Shown: positions 12,786 to 24,100 of the stretch, piece by piece
Position numbering within the stretch: the stretch's first letter is position 1
How the letters are laid out: every line of letters starts with the position of its first letter
Source of the DNA: Liolophura sinensis
Lineage: Eukaryota > Mollusca > Polyplacophora > Chitonida > Chitonidae
NCBI RefSeq assembly: GCF_032854445.1
Contig: NC_088295.1
Coordinates: 23,609,385-23,673,384 of the forward strand
DNA length: 64,000 nt
Direction: 5' to 3'
Position numbers and translations under genes: made by a program
Notes under the pieces: generated by a model
What the model was told of the DNA's origin: nothing
What the model saw: only the letters and a program-made list of their open reading frames with translations
Databases searched by the model: none

Positions 12786-13009
12786 AGAGCAGCATTATGA
12801 CCCATTAGCCTCTAACCAACTTCCGAGTTCAAATCCAGCCGATGCTGTCTTCGTCTTCAGTCATATTTTGGAAGGTCTGCAAGTAATCTGCAGATGGTCA
12901 TGGGTTTTCCCCTGAATCTGGCCAGTTTCCACCCACCCTAATGCTGCACGCTGGTGTATAAGTGAAATATTGAGTATAGCATAAAACAGTGATCAAATAA
13001 ATAAATAAA
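12786..13009 (+). repeat. SINE family A copy
   Basis: Contains the B-box-like GAGTTCAAATCCAGC, the GGAAGGTCTGCAAG body, ATAAGTGAAATATTGAGTAT and an AAATAAATAAA tail. It ends about 20 bp before the TMEM186 splice acceptor. Confidence 0.8.
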
Positions 13010-13041
13010 AATTGTTTACTCTTGTGTTCGCAGCTGCCAAG

Positions 13042-13746
13042 ATGAGATGGGTTCCTGCTGTGTCAGTGCTGAGACATTGTGGGCAGCTTATTAAAGTGAG
13101 TGGACATCACAAGATCATGCACCACATGCGTTTGTCTCAGAGCAGGTTTCATCAGCTTTGTGAATCCACACTTTACAGAGGTATTGGAGTGCAGCAATGT
13201 AGACCAAAGGTTGTCGATACAAAGAATCTTACAGCAAGAAAATGCTTTTCATCACAAAGCATCCTGGAGACACAAGATCAAGAGCCCAAATTCACTCCTG
13301 TGTATAGATTTCAGTATATTGTTCCCTTCCATGTGCTTTGCAGAGCCAAATTATATCAGACTGGCCTAGTATTTTGTGCTGTGCCCTTGACTCATTTCTT
13401 GCATACACAAGGACTTGTGACATCTACATTCATGTATTCCCTGTCTGGGATTGTCAGCTTGGCAGCAGTTATGCTGTATGTTATGGGAGAACTCTTTCGG
13501 AGGGTCATTGGCATTTTGAGTGTTGATGAATCCACGGCATTGGTACGCATTTCCCACTTGACATTTTGGGGGAATAGGAAAGATATTGTTGTGAATGCGA
13601 AAGACATTGTTCCAATATTAGACTTATCTGAGAATTTGGAGGAAGTGTTTGTAATGCTAAAGTTTTACAATTCAGACAAATCTTTTATTCTTTTTCACAA
13701 TCATGGAATAATAGATGAAGATAAATTTTGGAGGATATTAAACTAA
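13042..13746 (+). CDS. TMEM186: TMEM186, mitochondrial complex I assembly factor
   Basis: Predicted 234 residues in one coding exon. The frame is open from 13012, but TGTTCGCAG at 13022-13030 looks like an acceptor, so I start at the ATG in a good context (AAGATGA) at 13042. The N-terminal 80 residues are basic and Ser/Arg/His-rich, fitting a mitochondrial presequence. Two membrane helices follow at about 105-122 and 131-150. After them come RRVIGIL and the family hallmark RISHLTFWGNR, then a beta-rich C-terminus. In vertebrates TMEM186 is an inner-membrane protein of the MCIA complex that assembles the ND3/ND2 module of complex I. The length is close to the human protein (213). An upstream non-coding exon is likely. 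Confidence 0.9.
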   Translation: MRWVPAVSVLRHCGQLIKVSGHHKIMHHMRLSQSRFHQLCESTLYRGIGVQQCRPKVVDTKNLTARKCFSSQSILETQDQEPKFTPVYRFQYIVPFHVLCRAKLYQTGLVFCAVPLTHFLHTQGLVTSTFMYSLSGIVSLAAVMLYVMGELFRRVIGILSVDESTALVRISHLTFWGNRKDIVVNAKDIVPILDLSENLEEVFVMLKFYNSDKSFILFHNHGIIDEDKFWRILN

Positions 13747-13924
13747 GTGTTAGTGGAGTAGAAATGTTTGATATTATTTAAAGTTCACTTTGAATCCAGT
13801 ATAACTTATATTCAAGTCTGGTTTAGCATAAACAAATCAATATGAACTTGGTGGTGGTGTTCTGTTCTGAGTTCTTTTTACTTGTAGTCTTATTTTTGTG
13901 TGTGTTAACAAAACTTGGGGTTGA

Positions 13925-14122
13925 GATGCTTGTCTTCAGTTGGACACCTGCATATGGTTGTGGGTTTCCTCCAGTCTTTGCTTGGTTTCCTGGGGTACAT
14001 GACAGTGGCCAGCATTATGATGGCAGGAACTTCCTGCCACCATAATGCTAGCCGCTATCATATAAGGGAAACATTTTTGAGTACAGAGTAAAACGCGAAT
14101 CAGATAAATAAGTAAATCAACA
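13925..14122 (+). repeat. SINE family A copy with internal duplication
   Basis: Has GTGGGTTTCCTCCAGTCTTTGC, two successive CATTATGATGGCAG/CATAATGCTAGC segments, and an AAATAAGTAAAT tail. It lies downstream of TMEM186 and may be in its 3' UTR. Confidence 0.7.
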
Positions 14123-14736
14123 GAACACATGAGATGTCAGCTTAGTCTGAGCTTTGAACTGGGAATCGTTAAGATGCTTCTGCCTACATTGCTCTCGGGT
14201 CTTTTGTTGGCGACAGGCTGCATTACTTGTAGGACTGTTTATGTAGTCTCCTAGGGATATGGTAGAACATCACTTTTCTACCACTATAATGTACATGTAC
14301 ACACTGAGCTCGCTTGCATGTGAAACTCTGTCAGCCATACATGGAAAGGCTGTTGGTTTACTCCTGACACACCTGTTTCCTGTGAACAAATTAACTATTT
14401 CATTTATTGTAGATGACCTGAAATTTGCCACATGTCTAAGTTGCACGTTTTATTTGATTTCAAGAGTTCTGTTGATTTCAGAAAGAATTTTTGAGGTTTA
14501 CTTGGGAGGTATAACGATGATATCCTACTGGGAAAATGTAAATTTCAGCACAAAAATTAATATTTTTTGACATTGTAGCCTGCAGATTGTATGTCTGTCC
14601 ATAATCATTACCTTTCCACACATCCTCTATCTTCTTGTTGATAATGAATGTTAAAAATTGTACAATACATGGTCTTCTGAATGCTGATATGTACTATGTC
14701 CAGTCCCTGGCTTTCTTTCTTTGACCCTCTTTGTTT

Positions 14737-14945
14737 GTTTATTTGATTGGTGTTTTATGACGCACTTAAGAATATTTCAGTTATACAACGGTGGCCAGCA
14801 TTTTTGTGGGAGGAAATCGGCAAGAGCAAGTGGGATACCCATGACCATCTGTAGGTTGCTGGCAGACCTTCCCACATACAGCCGGAGAGGAAGGAAGCAT
14901 GAACTGAACTTGAACTCGCAGCGACCTCATAATCCGACTCTATAT
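14737..14945 (-). repeat. SINE family A copy, reverse orientation
   Basis: Reads TTTATTTGATTGGTGTTTTA, then AAGAATATTTCAGTTATA, CAGACCTTCCCACATACAGC and ACTCGCAGCGACC. These are reverse complements of the family A tail, body and B-box region. Confidence 0.8.
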
Positions 14946-15373
14946 TAAGCCCATGATGCATGGTGCGTGTACAGGAGGATGTCATCATAAAATCATATCC
15001 GTTTCAAACATTTTAAGGGGAAATTAACACGTTTGTTGCACTTTTTTTATCAAGGGCATTTTTTTTTCCATTTTAAGAATGGGCAAAACTATAAAAATGA
15101 ACTACAAAAGGACTGCTTTATTCAATCCTCTTGCGTATTACAAGACCAGTACAGGGTTTATTTATAGTACCCTAAAACGTTAACTGTCAGATGTGGATTG
15201 GGATGACATTTGTTCATCAGTCGGCCACCTTGAATGTGTAGGTGGAGCACTTTACAGAAACCTGCATTGAGAGTTCATTGACGGGTTTGTAAATGTGAGA
15301 AAGCTGTGCATCACAGCTTGCCAAATTTAAAGAAGAAATTTTACATGTACTTGCATGCAATAACACAGGTCAT

Positions 15374-15550
15374 TAGGTGTGTTGTGATGATTGGTGTGTT
15401 GTGATGTTAGTTGTTTTGTGACGTTAGCTGTGTTGTGATTTTAGGTGTGTTGTGACGTGAGCCGTGTTATGATGCGAGCTGTGTTGAGATGTTAGGTGTG
15501 TTATGACATGAGCTGTGTTGTGATGTTTGGTGTGTTGTGACATGAGCTGT
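15374..15550 (+). repeat. Minisatellite, 17-18 bp GTGTTGTGATGTTAGGT-like unit
   Basis: About ten degenerate direct copies in which GTGTTGTGA alternates with TGTTAG or CATGAGC. The strand asymmetry (G/T on plus) is strong. No coding frame is maintained. Confidence 0.8.
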
Positions 15551-15845
15551 CTAGACTTCTTTTCCTAAAAAGCCTGTCAATTTTATGGGGTAAAAGAAGT
15601 CAGATCATGTGAAAGCACGTCCCTTTGCCAGGTGCACTTACCAGACAAGCCATCTTACGTAAGCTGCAGTCAAATCTCAGGAACTGGGTTCAAACAGGTG
15701 ACTGTCCTTACTGATCCAGGGGCTAGCAGCTGGATACCGCACTTTACATGAATGAGCTAGAAATGGTCCTTTACTCACTAGGTGTACTGACATTATTTCA
15801 CACTAATGTCACAAAAACAGTGGAAAGCGATTTAATCATTAAAGG

Positions 15846-16113
15846 GAGGTCTCTGTGGCTCAGTTGGTTGGCGTGCCAGCACAGCGTAAATACCCAGGAG
15901 CCTTTCACCAATGTGGTCGCTGTTCAAGTCCAGCTCATGCTGGCTTCCTCTCCAACTGTACGTGGGAAGGTCTGCCATCAACCTGCAGATGGTCGTGGGT
16001 GTCCCCCGGGCTCTGCCCGGTTTCCACCCACCATAATGCTGGCAGCTGTCATATAAGTGAAATACTCTTGAGTACGGCGTAAAACACCCATCAAATAAAT
16101 AAATAAATAAATC
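15846..16113 (+). repeat. SINE family A, full-length reference copy
   Basis: A tRNA-like head carries an A box (TGGCTCAGTTGG) and a B box (GTTCAAGTCCAGC), the internal RNA polymerase III promoter. The body follows (CTTCCTCTCCAACTGTACG, GGAAGGTCTGCCATC, CCCCCGGGCTCTGCCC, ACCATAATGCTGGCAGC), then ATAAGTGAAATACTCTTGAG, TACGGCGTAAAACACC and an (AAAT)n tail. About ten other copies or fragments lie in the window in both orientations. Confidence 0.9.
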
Positions 16114-16612
16114 ATTAGAGCAATGGAAAGCAGAGTAATGATTAGAGCAATGGAAAACAGTCTAAATGTTGAGAGCAACAGAACACAGTCTAATGATGAG
16201 AGCCATGGAAAGCATTCTAATGACGAGAGCAATAGAAAACAGTATAGTGATGAGAGCAATGGAAAACAGTCTAAATGTTGAGAGCAACGGAACACAGTCT
16301 AATGATGAGAGCCATGGAAAGCACAGTAATGATGAGAGCCATGGAAAGCAGTCTAATGATTAGAGCAATGGAAAGCAGTCTAATGATGAGAGCAATGGAA
16401 AACAGTATAGTGATGAGAGCAATGGAAAACAGTCTAAATGTTGAGAGCAACGGAACACAGTCTAATGATGAGAACCATGGAAAGCACAGTAATGATGAGA
16501 GCCATGGAAAGCAGTCTAATGATTAGAGCAATGGAAAGCAGTCTAATGATGAGAGCAATGGAAAACAGTATAGTGATGAGAGCAATGGAAAACAGTCTAA
16601 TGATGAGAGCAC
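16114..16612 (+). repeat. 27-bp minisatellite growing from a SINE tail
   Basis: Eighteen or so units of AATGATGAGAGCAATGGAAA plus ACAGTCT. The unit length is a multiple of three, so long frames (RAMESSLMM...) appear by construction and are not evidence of a gene. A longer period of about 163 bp (six units plus one base) repeats the variant GTTGAGAGCAACGGAACACA at 16166, 16275 and 16438. It starts directly at the AAAT tail of the family A SINE. Confidence 0.9.
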
Positions 16613-16756
16613 CTGTGGCTCACCTAAACAGCAGGCTCATTTCAATTAAGGCCTGGAATTACAAGAAGCTGTCGAAGCAATTGCATTTGTCTGTGATACA
16701 CAGACCCCCCCCCCCCCAAATAAATCCTGAAACAAAACAATTACAACGGGATAATT

Positions 16757-16762
16757 TTTATT
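16757..16762 (-). other. Polyadenylation signal for the C7orf50-like gene
   Basis: TTTATT on plus is AATAAA on minus, about 77 nt after the stop codon at 16839-16841. Confidence 0.5.
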
Positions 16763-16838
16763 ACTTTCTTCACCAATGCTTGACTACAGATATATATATT
16801 GAAGGAGTAAATCTAAATGAAAAATGTCCAAAATCAGG

Positions 16839-18612
16839 TCAGGTCAGGACTTGGATCAACTGTCTGGCTCTCTCCAGTTTAACCTTAGATACATCTGTAA
16901 GAAAGACAAAATACAAAGAGCATGTCACTGTCAGGTTCAAAATGGCTATGTAACTTAATTTCAGTTTTAAAGGACAACTCTACATAAAGTGAAAAGATCA
17001 TGGATTAATGGTTTTAAATCTAACAATACAGTAAATGATCTAAAATTTTGTCCAAAACAATCCATTACTAGAGGCAAATAAATGTCATAAAATATTACTT
17101 TTGGTGCTAACACATACCTTTTGTGTCAGCATCAGAATCTTCATCATGAGCTATGATGTCCTCTGCTTTCTTCACGGTTGTCTCTCTTGATCTTCCTTTC
17201 AATCCATCCAAGTAAAGCAGCAAGGTTTTAAAGGAAGAATTGTTCACCTAAGCACAAATATGCTTCTTACCGTTAACATGAATAAAATCAGCATGAAGAC
17301 TGTAAGACTCATCTTTGATTCAACAGCAGTACTAGTCTAATAGAATGACAATTCCCATTCATATTTTTCCCAACGTTTTGTTTGCTTGATATTCTTTAAG
17401 CAGATTATGTACTGGCAAGCAATCTTATGGCTACAAACTAAAAATGCTGACAAACAGATAAATGAACGCATAAATTCCCCAAACTATAGTTCTGTCAACT
17501 AGATGCGCATTTTAACATTTTGAGATTTCTGATTTCGGTAAAGTAAACATTTTTTTCCTCATAAAAAAAGCATCAAATTTTGAACATTTTTATGTCCCTA
17601 CTATACATATATTGGTTGTGTCATTGATCAATGCATTATGATCACATAAGTTATAGGACTTACATTTTCCTTTTTTACCTTTTCATAAATTTTATGCAAA
17701 AAATATAACAAACATTTTACAGGTATTTTCAAAGAAAAATTCAGATAAACATTACATAAAAATTGCTTCACTGGAAAACTTTCATGTGACATTGCCGGTC
17801 AGTTAATTTGAAAAGTTAAGGTGACAGTAAACTTTAATAGATGAAAGTAAGGCGTATACCTTGTTTGCATCATACATGTTTTGTAAGAGCCAAACTTGTC
17901 GCACTTTCTGAAATCGCCAGTGTTCGCGATCCTTCTCCCAATGTGATAAATAATCCAATGCTAGCTGACAAGCATTTGGCCCAACCTCACTGAACTCTGA
18001 TGTGCTTTTCACATCCTTCTGCTTCAGCTTCTTGAGTTTTTTGTTCTTCTTTTTTTGCTTCCTTTCTTGTCTCCTTATTTCCTCCAACTCATCTGAATTC
18101 TTTGGACTATTCGCATCTTGACAACTTTCTTTGTCATCATTTACAGTTGTTTCTTCACACTGTGAAAGCCTTTGTGTTTTATCTTTTTTCTTGTTCTTCT
18201 TCCTTTTTACTGGGTTCACACTCTCTCTCTCAGTCCTAATTACAATGCTTTTGTCAGTTATTTCCTCATTCCTTTCTGATTCAGTGCTCACATTATCAGT
18301 CAAATGTCTTTTTCTATTCTTTCTTTTCTTCACTGAACACTCTTCATCATCTATTTGCACATCACCGTTTTCTTCTGAAATATTACTTTGTATCTGATCT
18401 GGACCAGATTTTGGCGACACAAAGATTTCTTCTAGATTGCTATGGGTTTGTTTCCGCTTCCTCGTTTTCTTGCTGTAATTTTCTGGGTCTGTTGACTGAT
18501 CCACTGCTTTGGATCCATCATCCCCTCTTCTTTTTTTCTTCTTCTTCTTTTGCAAATGGCCATCAGATACATCGGAAATGATGCATTCATGTGTTTGCTT
18601 CTCTTTTTGCAT
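16839..18612 (-). CDS. C7orf50-like protein (DUF2373), three coding exons
   Basis: Assembled from three minus-strand exons: 18612-17860 (ends AAG|GTATAC, phase 0), 17247-17118 (after CTTAG, ends at GTATGT, phase 1) and 16894-16839 (after CTTACAG, stop at 16841-16839). Phases agree and give 312 residues. The first 190 residues are Lys/Glu-rich with KKKKKKRR-type nuclear or nucleolar signals. The conserved domain follows: LALDYLSHWEKDREHWRFQK, VWLLQNMYDANK, then LLLYLDGLKGRSRETTVKKA and the end LERARQLIQVLT. Human C7orf50 has the same order; it is a nucleolar protein of uncertain, ribosome-related role. The ATG at 18612 is chosen because AATAAAG|GGAAAATG just before it looks like an acceptor. 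Confidence 0.88.
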
Positions 18613-18659
18613 TTTCCCTTTATTGAAAAAACAAAGAAAAAAAAAAAACAACTACAAAC

Positions 18660-20790
18660 AAATGAACTACATGTATTGAACTACAGCAGAAAAAAGAAGT
18701 AATATTATTCTGTATTCATGTCTAAATGATGATCATGTTTTCTACTTTCTAAATAAACACAGTACATGTTAAAATGACAGATGGCCATATACTACACAAT
18801 GAAAACCACACCCATCCTAACAAGGGGCATACAAGATATGGGGTTGCTTACAGACAGATTTGTCAGAAATGACAAATTCAGCATCTGTTAAGTAAAATGT
18901 CAAACAGGTCACATTACACACTGATGAGCACAGTGGTCTAACTCAGCTCTCAAGACACTCATCATTACAATTGCCTACCTGTTGTACTGCATCGTGGCGA
19001 GATAAAATTAAACACAGTACCCCTTTAAACTATTTATTTGATTATTACTTTTTCACTTATATGACTGGTTAGTTTTATGTATGGATGAAACCTAACTTTC
19101 CAAAATGTGGCGTACATGAGTGCCTTCATGCAAGGCCCCACTAAAAATGACAGTGGTAGGATGCAATTTGAATTGCCTGTCCATGGCTGGGATTGAATCT
19201 GTACATCACATCAACGTGCTTCATGGTAGGAGTCGTTAATCTGATACCACAGCATCTTGTCCTACTCTCAAGTTTGTGTTCTCTATCAAAAGTCAAGCCA
19301 TATCATCCTTCACCATTGAGTTCCTTAACAATATATGCACCATGTAATGACTATATTTGCTGGCATTAAATTTTCTCAACAGATGAAACTGATAAACAGT
19401 CGCATTATGTTAATTCATCTTCTTAGGTTTTACCTAAGCTTGTTGTATATCCTCTGGGCTCAGTGGAAATGTTTTGGAAAACACATCATTGTGACAATTA
19501 AAATTCCTGCAGGAAATATACCATAGGGTATAGTTAAATTAAACTTCATGAGCATTTATAAATTACTAGCGTAACTTTGTGCAAGAAAGTAAAATGACAA
19601 TTGTTTTCGTATCTCTTTATCTTTAAGGTTATATTTTAAGCTTTGAAGTTTAACCCTGGGAACTCATAGGCCTCCTGGTAGCCAGGGATGCATAGGCCCT
19701 ATTTAAAAATTAAGCTATTGGTATACTGATCTTGATTTAAGCAATAACTGACGGATTGTTTGATAGACAGAGCACACAGAATACCTCTCCATATTGGCAA
19801 ATAATATATGTAGGCTTGTGCCATGTGAAGTTTCATCTGACCTGGGATTAAGCCTATCTTAATCCCATAATCTGACATGAAGATGTTCTTCTGCATATCG
19901 AGTTGTACAGCTTGCTACGGTATGGCTGAGATATTGCGATGTGGCGTTAATCATTCCTTCATTCACTCTGATCTTGGAAGAAACATGTGAAGTTGCATGG
20001 TTTGTCAGGTATGATGATATCCAACTGGAAATTTGTAAGTTTTCCTCACCAAAAATAATATTTTATGACCTTGAGCTAATTTTAAGGCTAACAGTCGTAT
20101 TTAGGGCCTACAACACGTTATACGTTATACGTTATACACGTTGTACCCAAAGGATTTGATCATGAAGGTACGGTATAATGGGATGGCCTACCTTATGACC
20201 TGACGGCAAGTCAATTTAGGGTATAAGAGCGCGGCAAATTGATATAAAACCGCTTCCTGTGTGCTTAGATTCACTTAGCCTGTCTATACATGTCTTATAT
20301 GTTTAAATCGAACCATTATTTACCGAGAAATCGATAAATTTCTAAAGACGGCCGCTAAAGACATGCAAGGAAAGTGAAGTGGAAAATATATAACAATACA
20401 TTTACTGCACTTTTGAAATAAAAATCACCCGTCCCCTGTATTACGGGGTTTGACCATGAAGGTACGGTGTAAGTGGTTTCAACCAATATAAAAACCCTTC
20501 AAAGTATCCGTTCATTTTAGATAGCAGTGACATTTTAAATTCTTATCCATACCTGAGCCTAATCTAAATATTAGTCCCAGTCCACACCCATAGACCCGCT
20601 GCCAAACGAAAAGGATCACAACTTGCACCGCCACGTGCTTTTGTTGTCTGTTCTTCTCTCCCTTTGGTAGCTCTTCTTGCAATTTCGTTCAAGCAGGGTT
20701 GTATACCACCATAGCTCAACAGTACTCGTCAGCCTACATCCACGAGGGGAACGGAAGTACATCCACCTGGAGAGCGGACATCCATCAGGA
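18660..20790 (+). other. No supported gene
   Basis: AT-rich sequence upstream of the C7orf50-like gene; its 5' exon or promoter may be here. A short repeated phrase, TTTGA-CATGAAGGTACGGT, occurs at about 20,155 and 20,449. Nothing coding is supported. Confidence 0.35.
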
Positions 20791-20792
20791 GG

Positions 20793-21173
20793 ACGTTGCA
20801 GTGCGCATGACCATACATATGGCGCGAAATGCAAAGTAGTGGGGTATAGTTACACATTTGTGTTCAGTAAAAAGACATACGGATTATATCACTGTATATC
20901 TGACACCATTAACTTAAATTTTATTTACTACAGTGCTTCCCCAAACTATCGAACTATCGACAACAGATGATGAGTAAGACAAGGTATGTTATAAATTATC
21001 GGTATAAATTATCAAACTATGGACGACAGATGATGAATAAGACAAGGTATTCTATATCAAAAGGATACAACAGCCCAAGGCCTCTCCAGACCCGTTTTCC
21101 CGACATGGGGTTCATAGGCCTATAGGACTAAGCCTATACAATATACAGGTACTTGGTATTTAACTTATTTAAC
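20793..21173 (+). repeat. Left inverted arm, unique outer part
   Basis: Reverse complement of about 30,930-31,302 with only a few substitutions and one 6-base indel (AGCCTA) visible. The outermost shared bases are ACGTTGCAGTGCGCATGACC. No flanking target duplication is seen. Just outside (about 20,735-20,792), three degenerate copies of the ACATCCACGAGG-GAACGG core of the adjacent minisatellite occur. The open frame here (20677-20970) is shared with the right arm through duplication. Confidence 0.85.
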
Positions 21174-24100
21174 TTCCTGCAGGTATAAAATACAACATCC
21201 ACGAGGAGGACGGTGGTTAATTTAACTTCCTGTAGGTATAGAGTACGACATCCACGAGGAGGACGGTGGCTAATTTAACTTCATATAGGTATAAAGTACA
21301 ACATCCACGAGGAGAACGGTGGCTAATTTAACTTCCTGTAGGTATAAAGTAAAACATCCACGAGGAGGACGGTGGCTACTTTACCTTTCTGCAGGTATAA
21401 AATACAACATCCACAAAGGAAATGGTGGCTAATTTAACTTCCGGTAGGTATAAATTACAACATCCACGAGGAGGACGGTGACTTATTTAACTTCCTGCAG
21501 GTATAAAATACAACATCCACGAGGAGGACGGTGGCTAATTTACCTTCCTGTAGGTATAAAGTACAACATCCACTAGGAGGACGGTGGCTAATTTAACTTC
21601 CTGTAGGTATAAAGTACAACATCCACGAGGAGGACGGTGGCTAATTTACCTTCCTGTAGGTATAAAGTACAACATCCACGAGGAGGACGGCGGCTACTTT
21701 ACCTTTCTGCAGGTATAAATTACAACATCCACGAGGAGGACGGTCGCTAATTTACCTTCCTGCAGGTATAAAGTACAACATCCACGAGGAGGACGGTGGC
21801 TAATTTACATTCTTACAGGTATAAAGTACAACATCCACGAGGAGGACGGTGGCTAATTTACCTTCATATAGGTATAAAGTACTACATCCACGAGGAGGAC
21901 GGTGGCTAATTTACCTTCCTGCAGGTATAAAGTCCAGCATCCACGAGGAGGACGGTGGCTACTTTACCTTTCTGCAGGTATAAAATACAACATCCACGAG
22001 GGAGATGGTGGCTAATTTAACTTCCGGTAGGTATAAATTACAAAATCCTCGAGGAGGACGGTGGCTTATTTAACTTCCTGCAGGTATAAAATACAACATC
22101 CACGAGGAGGACGGTGGCTAATTTACCTTCCTGTAGGTATAAAGTACAACATCCACGAGGAGGACGGTGGCTAATTTAACTTCCTGTAGGTATAAAGTAC
22201 AACATCCACGAGGAGGACGGTGGGTAATTTACCTTCCTGTAGGTATAAAGTACAACATCCACGAGGAGGACGGCGGCTACTTTGCCTTTCTGCACGTATA
22301 AAGTACAACATCCACGAGGAGGACGGTGGCTAATTTACCTTCCTGCATGTATAAAGTACAACATCCACGAGGAGGACGGTGGCTAATTTAACTTCCTGTA
22401 GGTATAAAGTACAACATCCACGAGGAGGACGGTGGCTAATTTACCTTTCTCCAGGTATAAAATACCACATCCAAGAGGAGGACGGTGGCTAATTTAACTT
22501 CCTGTAGGTATAAAGTACAACATCCACGAGGAGGACGGTGGCTAATTTACCTTTCTGTAGGTATAAAGTACAACATCCACGAGGAGGACGGTGGCTAATT
22601 TAACTTCCTGTAGGTATAAAGTACAACATCCACGAGGAGGACGGTGGCTAATTTACCTTTCTCCAGGTATAAAATACCACATCCACGAGGAGGACGGCGG
22701 CTAATTTAACTTCCTGTAGGTATAAAGTACAACATCCACGAGGAGAACGGTGGCTAATTTAACTTCCTGCAGGTATAAAGTACAACATCCACGAGGAGGA
22801 CGGTGGCTAATTTACCTTCATATAAGTATAAAGTACAACATCCACGAGGAGAACGGTGGCTAATTTAACTTCCTGCAGGTATAAAGTACAACATCCACGA
22901 GGAGGACGGTGGCTAATTTACCTTCATATAAGTATAAAGTACAACATCCACGAGGAGGACGGTGGCTAATTTACATTCCTGCAGGTATAAAGTACAACAT
23001 CCACGAGGAGGACGGTGGCTTATTTAACTTCCTGCAGGTATAAAGTCCAGCATCCACGAGGAGGACGGCGGCTACTTTACCTTTCTGCAGGTTCAAAGTA
23101 CAACATCCACGAGGAGGACGGTGGCTTATTTAACTTACTGTGGGTATAAAGTACAACATCCACGAGGAGAACGGTGGCTTATTTAACTTTCTGCAGGTAT
23201 AAAGTACAACATCCACGAGGAGAACGGTGGCTAATTTAACTTCCTGCAGGTATAAAGTACAACATCCACGAGGAGGACGGTCGCTAATTTACCTTCATAT
23301 AAGTATAAAGTACAACATCCACGAGGAGGACGGTGGTTAATTTACATTCCTGCAGGTATAAAGTACAACATCCACGAGGAGGACGGTGGCTAATTTACCT
23401 TCATATAGGTATAAAGTACTACATCCACGAGGAGGACGGTGGCTAATTTACCTTCCTGCAGGTATAAAGTCCAGCATCCACGAGGAGGACGGCGGCTACT
23501 TTACCTTTCTGCAGGTTCAAAGTACAACATCCACGAGGAGGACGGTGGCTTATTTAACTTACTGTGGGTATAAAGTACAACATCCACGAGGAGAACGGTG
23601 GCTAATTTAACTTTCTGCAGGTATAAAGTACAACATCCACGAGGAGGACGGTGGCTAATTTACATTCCTGCAGGTATAAAGTACAACATCCACGAGGATG
23701 ACGGTGGCTAATTTAACTTCCCGCAGGTATAAAGTACAACATCCACGAGGAGGACGGTGGCTAATTTACCTTCCTGCAGGTATAAAGTCCAGCATCCACG
23801 AGGAGGACGGCGGCTACTTTACCTTTCTGCAGGTATAAAGTACAGCATCCTCGAGGAGGACGGTGGCTAATTTACCTTTCTGCAGGTATAAAGTACAACA
23901 TCCACGAGGAGGACGGTGGCTAATTTACCTTTCTGCAGGTATAAAGTACAACATCCACGAGGAGGACGGTGGCTAATTTACCTTTCTCCAGGTATAAAGT
24001 ACAACATCCACGAAGAGGACGGTGGCTACTTTACCTTCATATAGGTATAAAGTACAACATCCACGAGGAGGACGGCGGCTACTTTACCTTTCTGCAGGTA

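Noticed and set aside
16166-16953. Met/Arg/Ser-rich repeat protein
   Set aside because: The 27-bp unit is a multiple of three and lacks stops; no start context, splice signals or domain. Its 3' part overlaps the last exon of the C7orf50-like gene on the other strand.
18131-18397. Phe/Ser-rich plus-strand frame
   Set aside because: Antisense of the Lys/Glu-rich exon of the C7orf50-like gene.
20677-20970. Conserved small protein seen in both inverted arms
   Set aside because: Identity between 20,800-20,970 and its inverse near 31,130 extends through non-coding sequence, so duplication explains it.
23386-23610. Open frame across the 53-bp array giving HPRGGRW repeats
   Set aside because: The 53-bp period shifts frame each unit; openness is a by-product of the repeat.
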